64,000 bases of DNA. Origin: CATOSD01 sp965226695 (GTDB lineage Bacteria > Chloroflexota > Dehalococcoidia > Lucifugimonadales > CATOSD01). Both the position numbers and the translations under genes were made by a program. Below the pieces are notes generated by a model. It did not search any database, was not told where the DNA came from, and saw only the letters and a program-made list of their open reading frames with translations. Location: the NCBI GenBank assembly GCA_965226695.1, contig OZ245405.1, forward strand, positions 620,001 to 684,000. The letters run 5' to 3'. Below are positions 23,387 through 31,320 of the stretch, piece by piece; the stretch's first letter is position 1, and the number at the start of each line of letters is the position of its first letter.

Positions 23387-24427
23387 ATGAAAGCAGTATA
23401 TCTGACCGAACACGGCGGGCCGGAGGTGCTGACCTACGGCGACCTGCCGGAGCCGACCCCAGGCCCCAACGAAGTGAAGGTGCGCGTAAGGGCTTGCGCC
23501 CTCAACCGGCTGGACGTTTTCACCCGCGCGGGCGTTCGCGGCACGCGCATTCGCTTTCGTGGGCCGCACGTGCTCGGCGGCGACATAGCCGGCGACGTGG
23601 CGGAGGTGGGCAGCGAGGTCACGAACGTGAGCGTGGGAGACCGCGTTCTGCTCAATCCCCGTGTAACCTGCGGACAGTGCCGGTACTGCCTTTCGGGCGA
23701 GGACGAGTTCTGTCCGCGGTCGTCGATGCTCGGCGCGCGGTCCAACGGCGGATACGCCGAGTACGTGTGCGCGCCGGCGGCCAACGCGCTGCCGCTGCCC
23801 GAGTCGGTGGACTACGCGCAAGCGGCGGCGCTGCCCACGGTGTACTTGCCGTGCTGGACCATACTCATGCGCCGAGCGGCGCTCAAGCCGTGGGAGACGG
23901 CGCTCATCCTGTCGGCTTCCAGCGGCGTGGGCACCGCGGGCATACAGCTCGCCAAGAACGTCATCGGCGCAACCGTCATCACCACCACCAGCACCGACGA
24001 GAAGGCGCGCATGGCGAAGGAGCTTGGCGCCGACGAGGTAATCAACTACAACACCGAGGACATAGCCGAGCGGGTGAAGGAGATTACCGGCGGTCGCGGC
24101 GTGGACGTGGTGCTCGACCACGTGGGGGCCGACTTCTGGCCGGCCGCGACGGCGTCGCTCGCCAGGGGCGGCCGCTACGGCATCTGCGGCGTGACCACCG
24201 GATACCGCGCCGAGCTGCAGATGGGCGCGATGTTCCTGAACTACCACACCGTCTTCGGCGTCTTCATGGGACGCAAGGAAGACCTGCGCCTGATCCTCGA
24301 CAGGGCCGCGCGCGGCGTCATCCGCAGCGTCATCCACCAGGAGTACCCGCTGGAGGAGGCGGCTCGCGCCCACGAGGACATGGAGGGCCTGAACTTCTTC
24401 GGCAAGCTGGTGCTGACGGTGGCGTAG
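23387..24427 (+). CDS. Zinc-binding alcohol dehydrogenase family protein
   Basis: 346 residues of the MDR superfamily. MKAVYLTEHGGPEVLTYGDL then GGDIAGDVAEVGSEVTNVSV form the GroES-like catalytic domain. CGQCRYCLSGEDEFC gives the four structural-zinc Cys. The Rossmann loop SASSGVGTAGIQLA follows. The catalytic zinc ligands are atypical because the usual CHS/GHE pair is not obvious, so it may be closer to quinone oxidoreductase. It oxidises or reduces an alcohol/ketone with NAD(P). Lies just downstream of the luciferase-like gene. Confidence 0.88.
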   Translation: MKAVYLTEHGGPEVLTYGDLPEPTPGPNEVKVRVRACALNRLDVFTRAGVRGTRIRFRGPHVLGGDIAGDVAEVGSEVTNVSVGDRVLLNPRVTCGQCRYCLSGEDEFCPRSSMLGARSNGGYAEYVCAPAANALPLPESVDYAQAAALPTVYLPCWTILMRRAALKPWETALILSASSGVGTAGIQLAKNVIGATVITTTSTDEKARMAKELGADEVINYNTEDIAERVKEITGGRGVDVVLDHVGADFWPAATASLARGGRYGICGVTTGYRAELQMGAMFLNYHTVFGVFMGRKEDLRLILDRAARGVIRSVIHQEYPLEEAARAHEDMEGLNFFGKLVLTVA

Positions 24428-24445
24428 GTGTGGCCTGCCGGACAT

Positions 24446-24504
24446 GTCATTCCGAGCGTAGTCGAGGAATCTAGAGCGCCAGCGGGCGGGTTTCAAACCC
24501 GCCC
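24446..24504. repeat. Two intergenic repeat modules
   Basis: CATTCCGAGCGTAGTCGAGGAATCT (inverse of the module at 19475-19496), then the palindrome GGGCGGGTTT-C-AAACCCGCCC (24484-24504) with trailing CTAC. Confidence 0.75.
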
Positions 24505-24583
24505 CTACCCGTTGCTTCCCGACGTTTGCCTTAGTATTCACCTTCCGATATAGTCGCCGCAACAGCGATGGGAAGGTGACGCC

Positions 24584-25570
24584 ATGATTCTCGAGACCCT
24601 CTATAACCTAGTAGAAGACTTGAAGTCTCGTATTGAAGTGCACGGCGCGCAACTCCGCTCAAACGAGATGCAGACTCGGTACGCCCTCATCGACCCGCTG
24701 TTGCGGGAACTGGGTTGGGATACGTCTGACCCGTCGCGAGTGACGCCGGAGTACGTGGTAGGGAGTGGACGAGTTGACTACGCCCTTTTGCGAAATGGCA
24801 AACCCGTTCTCATGGTAGAGGCCAAAAGGCTGGGTGAGGACTTAAAGGCTGCGGTACTCCAAGGCGTGAGTTACGCTTGGCAGCAAGGGGCAAGTCACTT
24901 TGCCGTTACTGACGGGCAACGATGGCAGATCTACGATATTCGTAGCGGCGGTGGAGGTCAGGAGCCGAGGCCGCAAGTCTCGTTCGACGTAGTGCAAAGC
25001 TCAGCTGGTGCGGCGTGCCTAGAGGCGCTGGCACTGTGGCGACCTAGCGTGCTGGATGGCAGTGTGCGCCGTGGCCGCGAACCGGTTGGACGTACGCCAG
25101 AAGCACCAGCGCAGAGTTCTGGGTCAGTGTCCGTTGTAGCTCCGGTGTCAACCATTACGACGCCGAATACCACTAGTCCATCCGCATCTCAGGGGCAGCC
25201 CTTGGACAGATCCAGTTTGAAGCTTGATGGTAGTGGTCACAACGTCCAGCCCGTCGAAGTTTTGCTTCCCGATGGCTCCACACGCTCAGTTAAGTATTGG
25301 TGGGAGATTACAGCTTCAGTTGCGGGTTGGCTTATCGACAAGGGTAGCCTTACCGCGGCGAAATGTCCCGTCAGAGTGGGGCGGGCGCGTAGGTACATAA
25401 TCTCAGCTACGCCCTTCCATTCCAATGGCTCTGCAATGAAACAGCCCAAGCAAGTAGGGATGCTCTTCATGGAAGCCAATTGCAGCGCAGCCAATCATGT
25501 GGATAACGCCAAGGCCGTTATTGCACATGTGGGCCATGATCCGAGGCAGTTCAAGCTGCGCTTTCCGTAA
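24584..25570 (+). CDS. Protein with type I restriction R-like N-terminal nuclease domain
   Basis: 328 residues. About 30-130 resemble the HSDR_N fold: RYALIDPLLRELGWDT, then RVDYALLRNGKPVLMVEAKR giving a PD-(D/E)xK pattern (D, E, K of VEAKR) and SYAWQQGASHFAVTDGQRWQ. A Ser/Thr/Pro-rich linker (about 180-220) joins a C-terminal domain of about 100 residues (VEVLLPDGSTRSVKYWWEIT) seen in other stand-alone proteins of this type. No methylase or helicase is fused. Probably a nuclease or DNA-binding defence protein; its target is unknown. Confidence 0.75.
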   Translation: MILETLYNLVEDLKSRIEVHGAQLRSNEMQTRYALIDPLLRELGWDTSDPSRVTPEYVVGSGRVDYALLRNGKPVLMVEAKRLGEDLKAAVLQGVSYAWQQGASHFAVTDGQRWQIYDIRSGGGGQEPRPQVSFDVVQSSAGAACLEALALWRPSVLDGSVRRGREPVGRTPEAPAQSSGSVSVVAPVSTITTPNTTSPSASQGQPLDRSSLKLDGSGHNVQPVEVLLPDGSTRSVKYWWEITASVAGWLIDKGSLTAAKCPVRVGRARRYIISATPFHSNGSAMKQPKQVGMLFMEANCSAANHVDNAKAVIAHVGHDPRQFKLRFP

Positions 25571-25595
25571 TGCATGTCGCTGGAGACTTATTACT

Positions 25596-25991
25596 TTGGC
25601 CATACAAAGAGATACAACCGTCGAAGAGTACGCCGCACAGTCGCTGAAGTACCTCGACCAGTCCGACTCGGAGTTCGCTGCCGGCGACACGCGCCAGGGC
25701 GCGGAGAAGCTGTATGGGGCGGCGTGCCAGATAATCTTCGCCGCCGCCAAGCAGCGCGGTTGGGGATTCCGCTCGCACCGCGAGACCAAGAACGCCACGG
25801 CGCGACTGGCGACCGAGTACGACGACCCGTTCCTGCTCGCAGGTTTCGCTGCCGCCGAAAAGCTGCACATCCACTTTCATCACGGGAACCTGGAAGACTA
25901 CGAGATTGCGGTCGACCGGCCCGCGGTGCATAGCTACGTGCGGCGGATGGCGGACCTAGTCGAGGCGTACGCAACAGACGAAGGCTCGTAA
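25596..25991 (+). CDS. PaREP1/HEPN-like protein 1
   Basis: 131 residues from TTG at 25596 (TGGAGA upstream, 25 bases after the nuclease-like gene). An upstream in-frame ATG at 25497 lies inside the preceding gene and is not used. EYAAQSLKYLDQSDSEFAAG and TRQGAEKLYGAACQIIFAAA match the helical HEPN-type PaREP1 family, and GWGFRSHRET and KLHIHFHHGNLE the later conserved part. HEPN proteins are often RNases or their partners, but this branch lacks a clear R-x4-H motif. Most diverged of five paralogues in this region. Confidence 0.75.
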   Translation: MAIQRDTTVEEYAAQSLKYLDQSDSEFAAGDTRQGAEKLYGAACQIIFAAAKQRGWGFRSHRETKNATARLATEYDDPFLLAGFAAAEKLHIHFHHGNLEDYEIAVDRPAVHSYVRRMADLVEAYATDEGS

Positions 25992-26022
25992 GGTCCCCGC
26001 GGTTCTGGGAAGCCCCTTCGTT

Positions 26023-26051
26023 TGACGGGCTGTTGGGCGCGGAGTATCATA
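26023..26051 (+). promoter_or_regulatory. Promoter of the enoyl-CoA hydratase gene
   Basis: TTGACG (26023-26028), 17-base spacer, TATCAT (26046-26051). The leader before the TTG start at 26135 is about 75 bases. Confidence 0.7.
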
Positions 26052-26134
26052 ACCGAAAACAGGATGCGGGCCGTTTTCGGCGGTCTTCTCGCGTCCCATA
26101 TCTTGTAGAGGCACCGTCCAGAAGGGGGAACATT

Positions 26135-26917
26135 TTGGCAAATACCGTACTGTTCGAAGTGCGCGATAGGGTGGCGTACCTGACGCTCAATCGCCCGGAG
26201 AAGCTGAACGCAATCAACAACGATATGATCGGCGACCTGTTCGACACCTTCAACGAGGTGAAGACAAACCCCGACATATGGGCCGCCGTGGTCACCGGCT
26301 CGGGCAGGGCATTCTCGACGGGCCACGACCTGGTAATGGGCCGAGCCGAGCGCGAAGAGTCGACGCCCAGGAAGCCGCGCGGCAACACCGACAACCTGTA
26401 CCTGTTCATCAGCCAGGTGTACAAGCCCATCATCGCCGCCATCAACGGCTACGCGCTCGCGCAGGGCGGCGGCATCGCTCTGCTGAGCGACATCCGCATC
26501 GCGTCCGAGAGGGCGCAGTTCGGGTGGCCGCAGGTAAAGCGCGGCATCGCCTCCATGAGCGGCCCGACCATCCTGGCGCACTACGTGCCGCTGGGGTCTG
26601 CGTTCAAGTTCCTGTTCACCGGCGAGTTTTGCGACGCCCAGGAGGCGCACCGCATCGGCCTCGTGCAGGAAGTCGTCCCCCATGAGCAGGTGTTGGACCG
26701 CGCCGAGGAGATGGTGCGAGGCATCGTCGAGAACTGCGCGCCGCTGGCCGTCCGCGCCATCAAGGAGGCCGCAATCACCGGCCGATCCTTCCCGAACTTC
26801 GAGGAGCGCATGAAGAACGCCTCCAGCGTCAACTCGGGCATGTCGGGCAGCGAGGACACGCGCGAGGGCCTGGCCGCCTTCGCCGAGAAGCGCAGGCCCA
26901 ACTTCAAGGGCCGCTAG
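26135..26917 (+). CDS. Enoyl-CoA hydratase/isomerase family protein
   Basis: 260 residues from TTG at 26135 with GAAGGGGGAA before it. An upstream in-frame ATG at 26033 lies within the promoter. Crotonase signatures: VAYLTLNRPEKLNAINNDMI, GRAFSTGHDLVMG, AAINGYALAQGGGIALLSDI and FGWPQVKRGI. Active-site Gly residues of the oxyanion hole are present. Neighbouring class III CoA transferases suggest a shared acyl-CoA degradation route. Substrate unknown. Confidence 0.93.
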   Translation: MANTVLFEVRDRVAYLTLNRPEKLNAINNDMIGDLFDTFNEVKTNPDIWAAVVTGSGRAFSTGHDLVMGRAEREESTPRKPRGNTDNLYLFISQVYKPIIAAINGYALAQGGGIALLSDIRIASERAQFGWPQVKRGIASMSGPTILAHYVPLGSAFKFLFTGEFCDAQEAHRIGLVQEVVPHEQVLDRAEEMVRGIVENCAPLAVRAIKEAAITGRSFPNFEERMKNASSVNSGMSGSEDTREGLAAFAEKRRPNFKGR

Positions 26918-26931
26918 CCGGCGAGCGCGTC

Positions 26932-27312
26932 TTGGCGACAACCGACCAGCATACCGAAACGAGCGAGCGGTTCCTGGCGCAGGCCGAGGCTGAGTTTGAG
27001 GCCGGCGACCTGCGCCAGGCGTCTGAAAAGGCGTGGTGGGCGGTCGCGGGGTACGTCGGAGCCGTGGCGGAGGAGAACGGCTGGGAACACAATGCCCTGT
27101 CGTTCGGATACATTCGTCAGAACGCTAAGAGGCTGTTTAGCCTTACAGACGAAAGAGTCGCCCACCTGGACAAGTTCACCTGCGTCGAGCGGCTGTACGT
27201 GAACTACTTTGAGAACGATCTGGAAAGTCAGACCGTTCGCCGATACATCGGTTGCCCGCGAGACGTGTTGGAAACTTTGAAGCGCGTCGCGCCCTTGAGC
27301 GTGGGTGACTAG
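26932..27312 (+). CDS. PaREP1/HEPN-like protein 2
   Basis: 126 residues from TTG at 26932, 14 bases after the hydratase. ERFLAQAEAEFEAGDLRQAS and EKAWWAVAGYVGAVAEENGW define the family core. The C-terminal part LYVNYFENDLESQTVRRYI and VLETLKRVAP aligns closely with the next gene, a tandem duplicate. Purely helical; no catalytic residues recognised. Confidence 0.8.
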   Translation: MATTDQHTETSERFLAQAEAEFEAGDLRQASEKAWWAVAGYVGAVAEENGWEHNALSFGYIRQNAKRLFSLTDERVAHLDKFTCVERLYVNYFENDLESQTVRRYIGCPRDVLETLKRVAPLSVGD

Positions 27313-27344
27313 GGCCCGGCCCCATCCGGCGGGATAGGGGCGCG

Positions 27345-27719
27345 ATGGCTACCGCTGCACAGCACGTGGAAGTGAGCGTCCTGTTCCTGCAACAGGCCGA
27401 GGCCGAGTTTGCGGCCGGAGACCTGCTCCAGGCGTCTGAGAAGGCGTGGGGTGCAATAGCGCGATACGTCAAGGCCGTGGCGGAGCACAACGGATGGTAC
27501 CACTACTCCCACTCGCACATTCGTCGCAACGCTAACAGGTTGTTCCGCCTAGCCGATGATCAGGCCGCGCTCGAGGACAAGTTCAACCACGCCGAGAGGC
27601 TGCACATAAACTTCTACGAGAGCGATCTCGACCACGCAGACGTGCGTCAATACATGAACGACGCGCGCGACCTCATCGAGACACTTAAGCGCGTAGCGCC
27701 CGTGTCGTCCGAGGAGTAG
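27345..27719 (+). CDS. PaREP1/HEPN-like protein 3
   Basis: 124 residues. VLFLQQAEAEFAAGDLLQAS and EKAWGAIARYVKAVAEHNGW are followed by HYSHSHIRRNANRLF, and the C-terminus reads LHINFYESDLDHADVRQYM and LIETLKRVAPV. It is the nearest relative of the preceding gene (about half the residues identical by eye), 32 bases apart, so a recent tandem duplication. Confidence 0.82.
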   Translation: MATAAQHVEVSVLFLQQAEAEFAAGDLLQASEKAWGAIARYVKAVAEHNGWYHYSHSHIRRNANRLFRLADDQAALEDKFNHAERLHINFYESDLDHADVRQYMNDARDLIETLKRVAPVSSEE

Positions 27720-27786
27720 GCGGCGGCACGCGGCGAGGCGGCCTACTTCCTACAAGGGATGGGGATTGCCCGAAATGAGGTGAGCC

Positions 27787-28986
27787 ATGACCCACGCCCT
27801 GGAAGGGTACCTGGTTGTAGATCTCACGGAGCGCGTCGCCGGGCCGTACTGCACCAAGCTCATGGCCCTGCAGGGCGCCGAGGTCGTCAAGGTCGAGCCG
27901 CCGGGCGCGGGCGATGCCATGCGCGCCATGGGGCCGTTCGTCGGAGGCGACCCCCACCCCGAAAAGAGCGTCCCGTTCCTGTACCTGAACACGGGCAAGA
28001 TGAGCGCGACTCTGGACGTGGAGCAGCATAGCGCCCGCAACCTTCTGCTGGAGCTCGCCAAGCGCGCCGACGTGTTCGTCGAGAGCTACGCGCCCGGCTA
28101 CCTGGCCTCGCTCGGACTAGGCCCCGACGCGCTCCTGGACGTCAACCCCCGGCTGGTGGTCAGCTCGATAAGCCACTTCGGGCAGACCGGCCCGTACAGC
28201 GGCTACAAGGGTGAGGAGATCGTGGACCAGGCCATCAGCGGTCACGTGGACATCACCGGCGAGCCGGACCGCGAACCGATCAAGATGGGGGGCAACCTGG
28301 CGCAGTACGCCGGCGGCCAGGCCGCGTTCGCGTCAACGCTCATCGCGGTGTACCATGCCGCGCTTACCGGCGAGGGCCAGCACGTGGACAACTCCATCAC
28401 CGAGGCCAACGTGGACCTGCTGGATAGCTGGGGCATCAACAGCCTGTTCGGCGATGTGCCCAAGCGGTTGGGCAACGCCGCACCGGAGGCGGTGCTTCGC
28501 GGGCGCGGCGGTCTGTACGAGACGGCGGACGGATACATCGCGCTGGGGCAGATGCCCGGCGGCTGGGACGCCTTCGCGGACATGGTAGGCTCGGAGGAGC
28601 TCCGGGACCCTAAATACGCCGACGCACTCGGGCGCGCCGAGAATCGTGACGAGCTGGATGCCATCGTCGCCCCGTGGGCGCGCCAGCACGGCAAGCTGGA
28701 CATTTACAACGCCTCTCAGCGGCGGCGCAACGCCATCGGCTACGTGGCCACGCCCGACGACATGTTGAGCTCGCCACAACTGGAGCATCGCCGCTTCTTC
28801 CAGCAGATCGACCACCCCGAGGCGGGCAGCGCCAGGTATCCGGGACCTCCCTACCGACTCACGGCGAGCGGGCAAACGCTCTCACGCGCGCCCCTGCTCG
28901 GCGAGCACAACGCGCAAGTCTACTGCGACCTGCTTGGCCTGGAGCGCGCGGAGTTGGTGCGTCTGCGCCAGGTGGGGGTGGTGTAG
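27787..28986 (+). CDS. Class III CoA transferase (CaiB/BaiF family)
   Basis: 399 residues. VVDLTERVAGPYCTKLMALQ, GAEVVKVEPPGAGD, YLNTGKMSATLDVEQ, SISHFGQTGPYSGYKG and EIVDQAISGH are family hallmarks. The catalytic Asp should lie in SITEANVDLLDSWG, the usual NxxVD position. Such enzymes move CoA between acids in fatty or aromatic acid metabolism. The donor/acceptor pair cannot be inferred. Adjacent PaREP1-like genes are on the same strand with short gaps. Confidence 0.92.
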   Translation: MTHALEGYLVVDLTERVAGPYCTKLMALQGAEVVKVEPPGAGDAMRAMGPFVGGDPHPEKSVPFLYLNTGKMSATLDVEQHSARNLLLELAKRADVFVESYAPGYLASLGLGPDALLDVNPRLVVSSISHFGQTGPYSGYKGEEIVDQAISGHVDITGEPDREPIKMGGNLAQYAGGQAAFASTLIAVYHAALTGEGQHVDNSITEANVDLLDSWGINSLFGDVPKRLGNAAPEAVLRGRGGLYETADGYIALGQMPGGWDAFADMVGSEELRDPKYADALGRAENRDELDAIVAPWARQHGKLDIYNASQRRRNAIGYVATPDDMLSSPQLEHRRFFQQIDHPEAGSARYPGPPYRLTASGQTLSRAPLLGEHNAQVYCDLLGLERAELVRLRQVGVV

Positions 28987-29025
28987 GCATGGCGCGCGAA
29001 CTACCGGCGCTCTGAACGAGTTGGC

Positions 29026-29382
29026 ATGGCATCTGCCGCAGTCCATTTGGGCATCAGCCGAAGGTTCATCCAACAAGCCGGTGAGGAGCTCGATAGCGGT
29101 GACTTGCTCCAAGCGTCGGAAAAAGCGTGGGGAGCGGTTGCGCACCGGCTTAAGGCCATAGCGCGGCAAAGGGGATGGCGGCACGGCTCCCATCGGCACT
29201 TTGGCAGGATAGTGGACCTTCTGGAATCGGAGGCCAGAAATCCTGACGAACTGAGGCAGTTGCTGGCAACTGCGGAAAGCCTTCACGCAAACTTCTACAA
29301 TGCATTCATGTCCGAGATCGAGGTTCGAGAGGGCATCGAGGATGTGGAGGTGTTTCTGGGCAAGCTCGAAGAATTCGAGTGA
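29026..29382 (+). CDS. PaREP1/HEPN-like protein 4
   Basis: 118 residues. FIQQAGEELDSGDLLQASEK then AWGAVAHRLKAIARQRGWRH shares the family core; GSHRHFGRIVDLLESEA and SLHANFYNAFMSEIEVREGI follow. It ends VFLGKLEEFE. Lies 39 bases after the CoA transferase gene and 28 bases before another member. Confidence 0.8.
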   Translation: MASAAVHLGISRRFIQQAGEELDSGDLLQASEKAWGAVAHRLKAIARQRGWRHGSHRHFGRIVDLLESEARNPDELRQLLATAESLHANFYNAFMSEIEVREGIEDVEVFLGKLEEFE

Positions 29383-29410
29383 CGCTGGGTACAGCATCGG
29401 GAGGGCTATC

Positions 29411-29767
29411 ATGGCTCTGGCAGACAACAACGTTGCGGTTAGCAAGCAGTTAGTTCGTCAAGCCGAGATAGAGTTGGACAGAGGAAACAAAGAACTGGCG
29501 GCGGAAAAGGCCGCCGAAGCGGTGCATTGCCAGCTCAAGTCGATTGCCGAACGGCGAGGCTGGAAGCATGGGTGGCATATTCACAACTTCAAGATAGTCG
29601 ATAAGCTATCAAAGGAGATTGCCCGGCCAGAGGAATTCCGTAAGTTGTACACTCCCGCCACTAGTCTGCGCTTTAGCCTCTACAATGAATTGAAAACCAC
29701 GCACCAAATGCGGTGGGAGATAGACCGCGTTAAGGAATTTCTGGCGATGTTGGAAGAGGTCGAATGA
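29411..29767 (+). CDS. PaREP1/HEPN-like protein 5
   Basis: 118 residues. QLVRQAEIELDRGNKELAAE and KAAEAVHCQLKSIAERRGWK are followed by HGWHIHNFKIVDKLS. The C-terminus VKEFLAMLEEVE matches the previous gene (VEVFLGKLEEFE), so copies 4 and 5 form a second tandem pair. Function unknown. Confidence 0.8.
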   Translation: MALADNNVAVSKQLVRQAEIELDRGNKELAAEKAAEAVHCQLKSIAERRGWKHGWHIHNFKIVDKLSKEIARPEEFRKLYTPATSLRFSLYNELKTTHQMRWEIDRVKEFLAMLEEVE

Positions 29768-29856
29768 GTCGACGGTCAGATTGCGAGGCGCGGCGGCGGT
29801 GGGATCAAGCGTCCGCTGACAGCCTGGCGAACACTAAGCCATAGGGGGCCGAAGAT

Positions 29857-31158
29857 ATGCCGCGAATGTCGCTTGAAGGATTGCGAGTGCTGGACGTTAC
29901 GCAGATTCGCGCCGGGCCGAAGGCCGCGCGGTGGCTCGCTGACGCCGGCGCGGAGGTGATCAAGGTCGAGTCGGTGACTCGGCCCGACGGCCGCTTCCGG
30001 GTGGGCTCCGCGCTCGCCCTGGCAGGCCAGGCGGCCGCCGGGGCGCGCGCCCGCTACACGCGCCCCATTCCGGAGTCCGCCCAGCGCGAGACCAACCGCG
30101 CCGGGTTCGACGTGCTGCACCGCAACAAGATGGGGCTGTCGGTCAACCTGCGCAGCGATGAGGGTGTCGCCATCTTCCGGGCGCTCGCCGCCATAAGCGA
30201 CGTGGTGATGGACAACTTCAGCCAGGGCGTGATGGACCGCCTGGGCCTGGGCTACGACGACCTGCGCAAGGTTAACCCCGCCATCATCGTGTTGTCCATG
30301 CCGGCGTTCGGCTCCGACGGGCCTGACCGGAGCTACATCGGCTTCGGCTGGGCGCAGGAGCACCTGAGCGGCGTGACGTCGATGACAGGATACGAGGACG
30401 GTCCGCCACTGCGCACCGGCACCGTCACGCCTGACCCGCTCAACGGCGTTCACGCGGCGGGGGCCGTGATGTCCGCGCTGCTGCACCGTGCCCGTACCGG
30501 CGAGGGCCAGTACGTGGAACTGTCGCACTGGGAGTCCATGATTTCGCTAGTGGGCGACTGGCTCATGGAGTACTCATACAACGGCACGGTGGCGAAGCGC
30601 ATCGGCAACCGCCACACGGCGTGGGCGCCGCAGGGTTGCTACCCGTGCGAAGGCGAGGACCGCTGGGTCGCGCTGACGGTCACGTGCGATGAGGAGTGGA
30701 CGGCGCTGTGCGACGCCATCGGCAGGCCGGAGTTGGCGGACGATCCGCGGTTCGCGGGAGTGTTGGAGCGGCGGACGAACCACGACGCGCTGGACGAGAT
30801 AATCGGCGAGTGGTCGCGGGGACGCTCGAACTACGAGGCAATGGAGGCGCTTCAAAGCGCCGGCGTGCGGAGTGGCGCGGTGCTGGACAACAGGGAGGCG
30901 ATTACCAATGCTCACGCGGAGGTCCGCGGTACGCTACCCCGTATCACCCACCCGGACGGCGTGAGCCATCCGTACATCAACTCGCCATGGCAATTCTCGC
31001 GCACTTCCCAGGGTGTGCGAACCGCCGCGCCGATTCTCGGCGAGCACAACGAGTACCTGCTCGGCGAGGTGCTCGGCATTCCCGATGACGAGCGCCGTCG
31101 CCTGGAATCGAGCCAGGTGACTGCGACGTTCCTCACGCCGCCGGCGGAGAGCACGTAG
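29857..31158 (+). CDS. Class III CoA transferase (CaiB/BaiF family)
   Basis: 433 residues. LEGLRVLDVTQIRAGPKAAR, GAEVIKVESVTRPDGRFR, LHRNKMGLSVNLRSDEGVAI and FRALAAISDVVMDNFSQGVM are standard. The active-site region reads RTGEGQYVELSHWESMISLV. The sequence is clearly different from the other CoA transferase (27787), so they are not recent duplicates. Usually acts on 2-methyl-branched or aromatic acyl acids; exact reaction unknown. Confidence 0.92.
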   Translation: MPRMSLEGLRVLDVTQIRAGPKAARWLADAGAEVIKVESVTRPDGRFRVGSALALAGQAAAGARARYTRPIPESAQRETNRAGFDVLHRNKMGLSVNLRSDEGVAIFRALAAISDVVMDNFSQGVMDRLGLGYDDLRKVNPAIIVLSMPAFGSDGPDRSYIGFGWAQEHLSGVTSMTGYEDGPPLRTGTVTPDPLNGVHAAGAVMSALLHRARTGEGQYVELSHWESMISLVGDWLMEYSYNGTVAKRIGNRHTAWAPQGCYPCEGEDRWVALTVTCDEEWTALCDAIGRPELADDPRFAGVLERRTNHDALDEIIGEWSRGRSNYEAMEALQSAGVRSGAVLDNREAITNAHAEVRGTLPRITHPDGVSHPYINSPWQFSRTSQGVRTAAPILGEHNEYLLGEVLGIPDDERRRLESSQVTATFLTPPAEST

Positions 31159-31320
31159 GGACGGGACCGCTGTGGGGGCAAGGTGTGAAACCTGGCCGGA
31201 TAGGTGGCGGACGGTGGCCGCGGGACGCCAACCGGTGACGCTCAATTCGCCACTCCCAAGAGGGCGTGAAACTGCGGGGGACCCTATTCGATTTCCAAAC
31301 CACTAGACAGGGTAGAAATA

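Noticed and set aside
25497..25595. Longer start for the first PaREP1-like gene
   Set aside because: It would lie within the preceding gene, and family homology begins only after the TTG at 25596.
29031..29050. GCATCTGCCGCAGTC match to the duplicated leader
   Set aside because: It is inside the start of a PaREP1-like gene, covers only 15 bases and lacks the rest of the leader.
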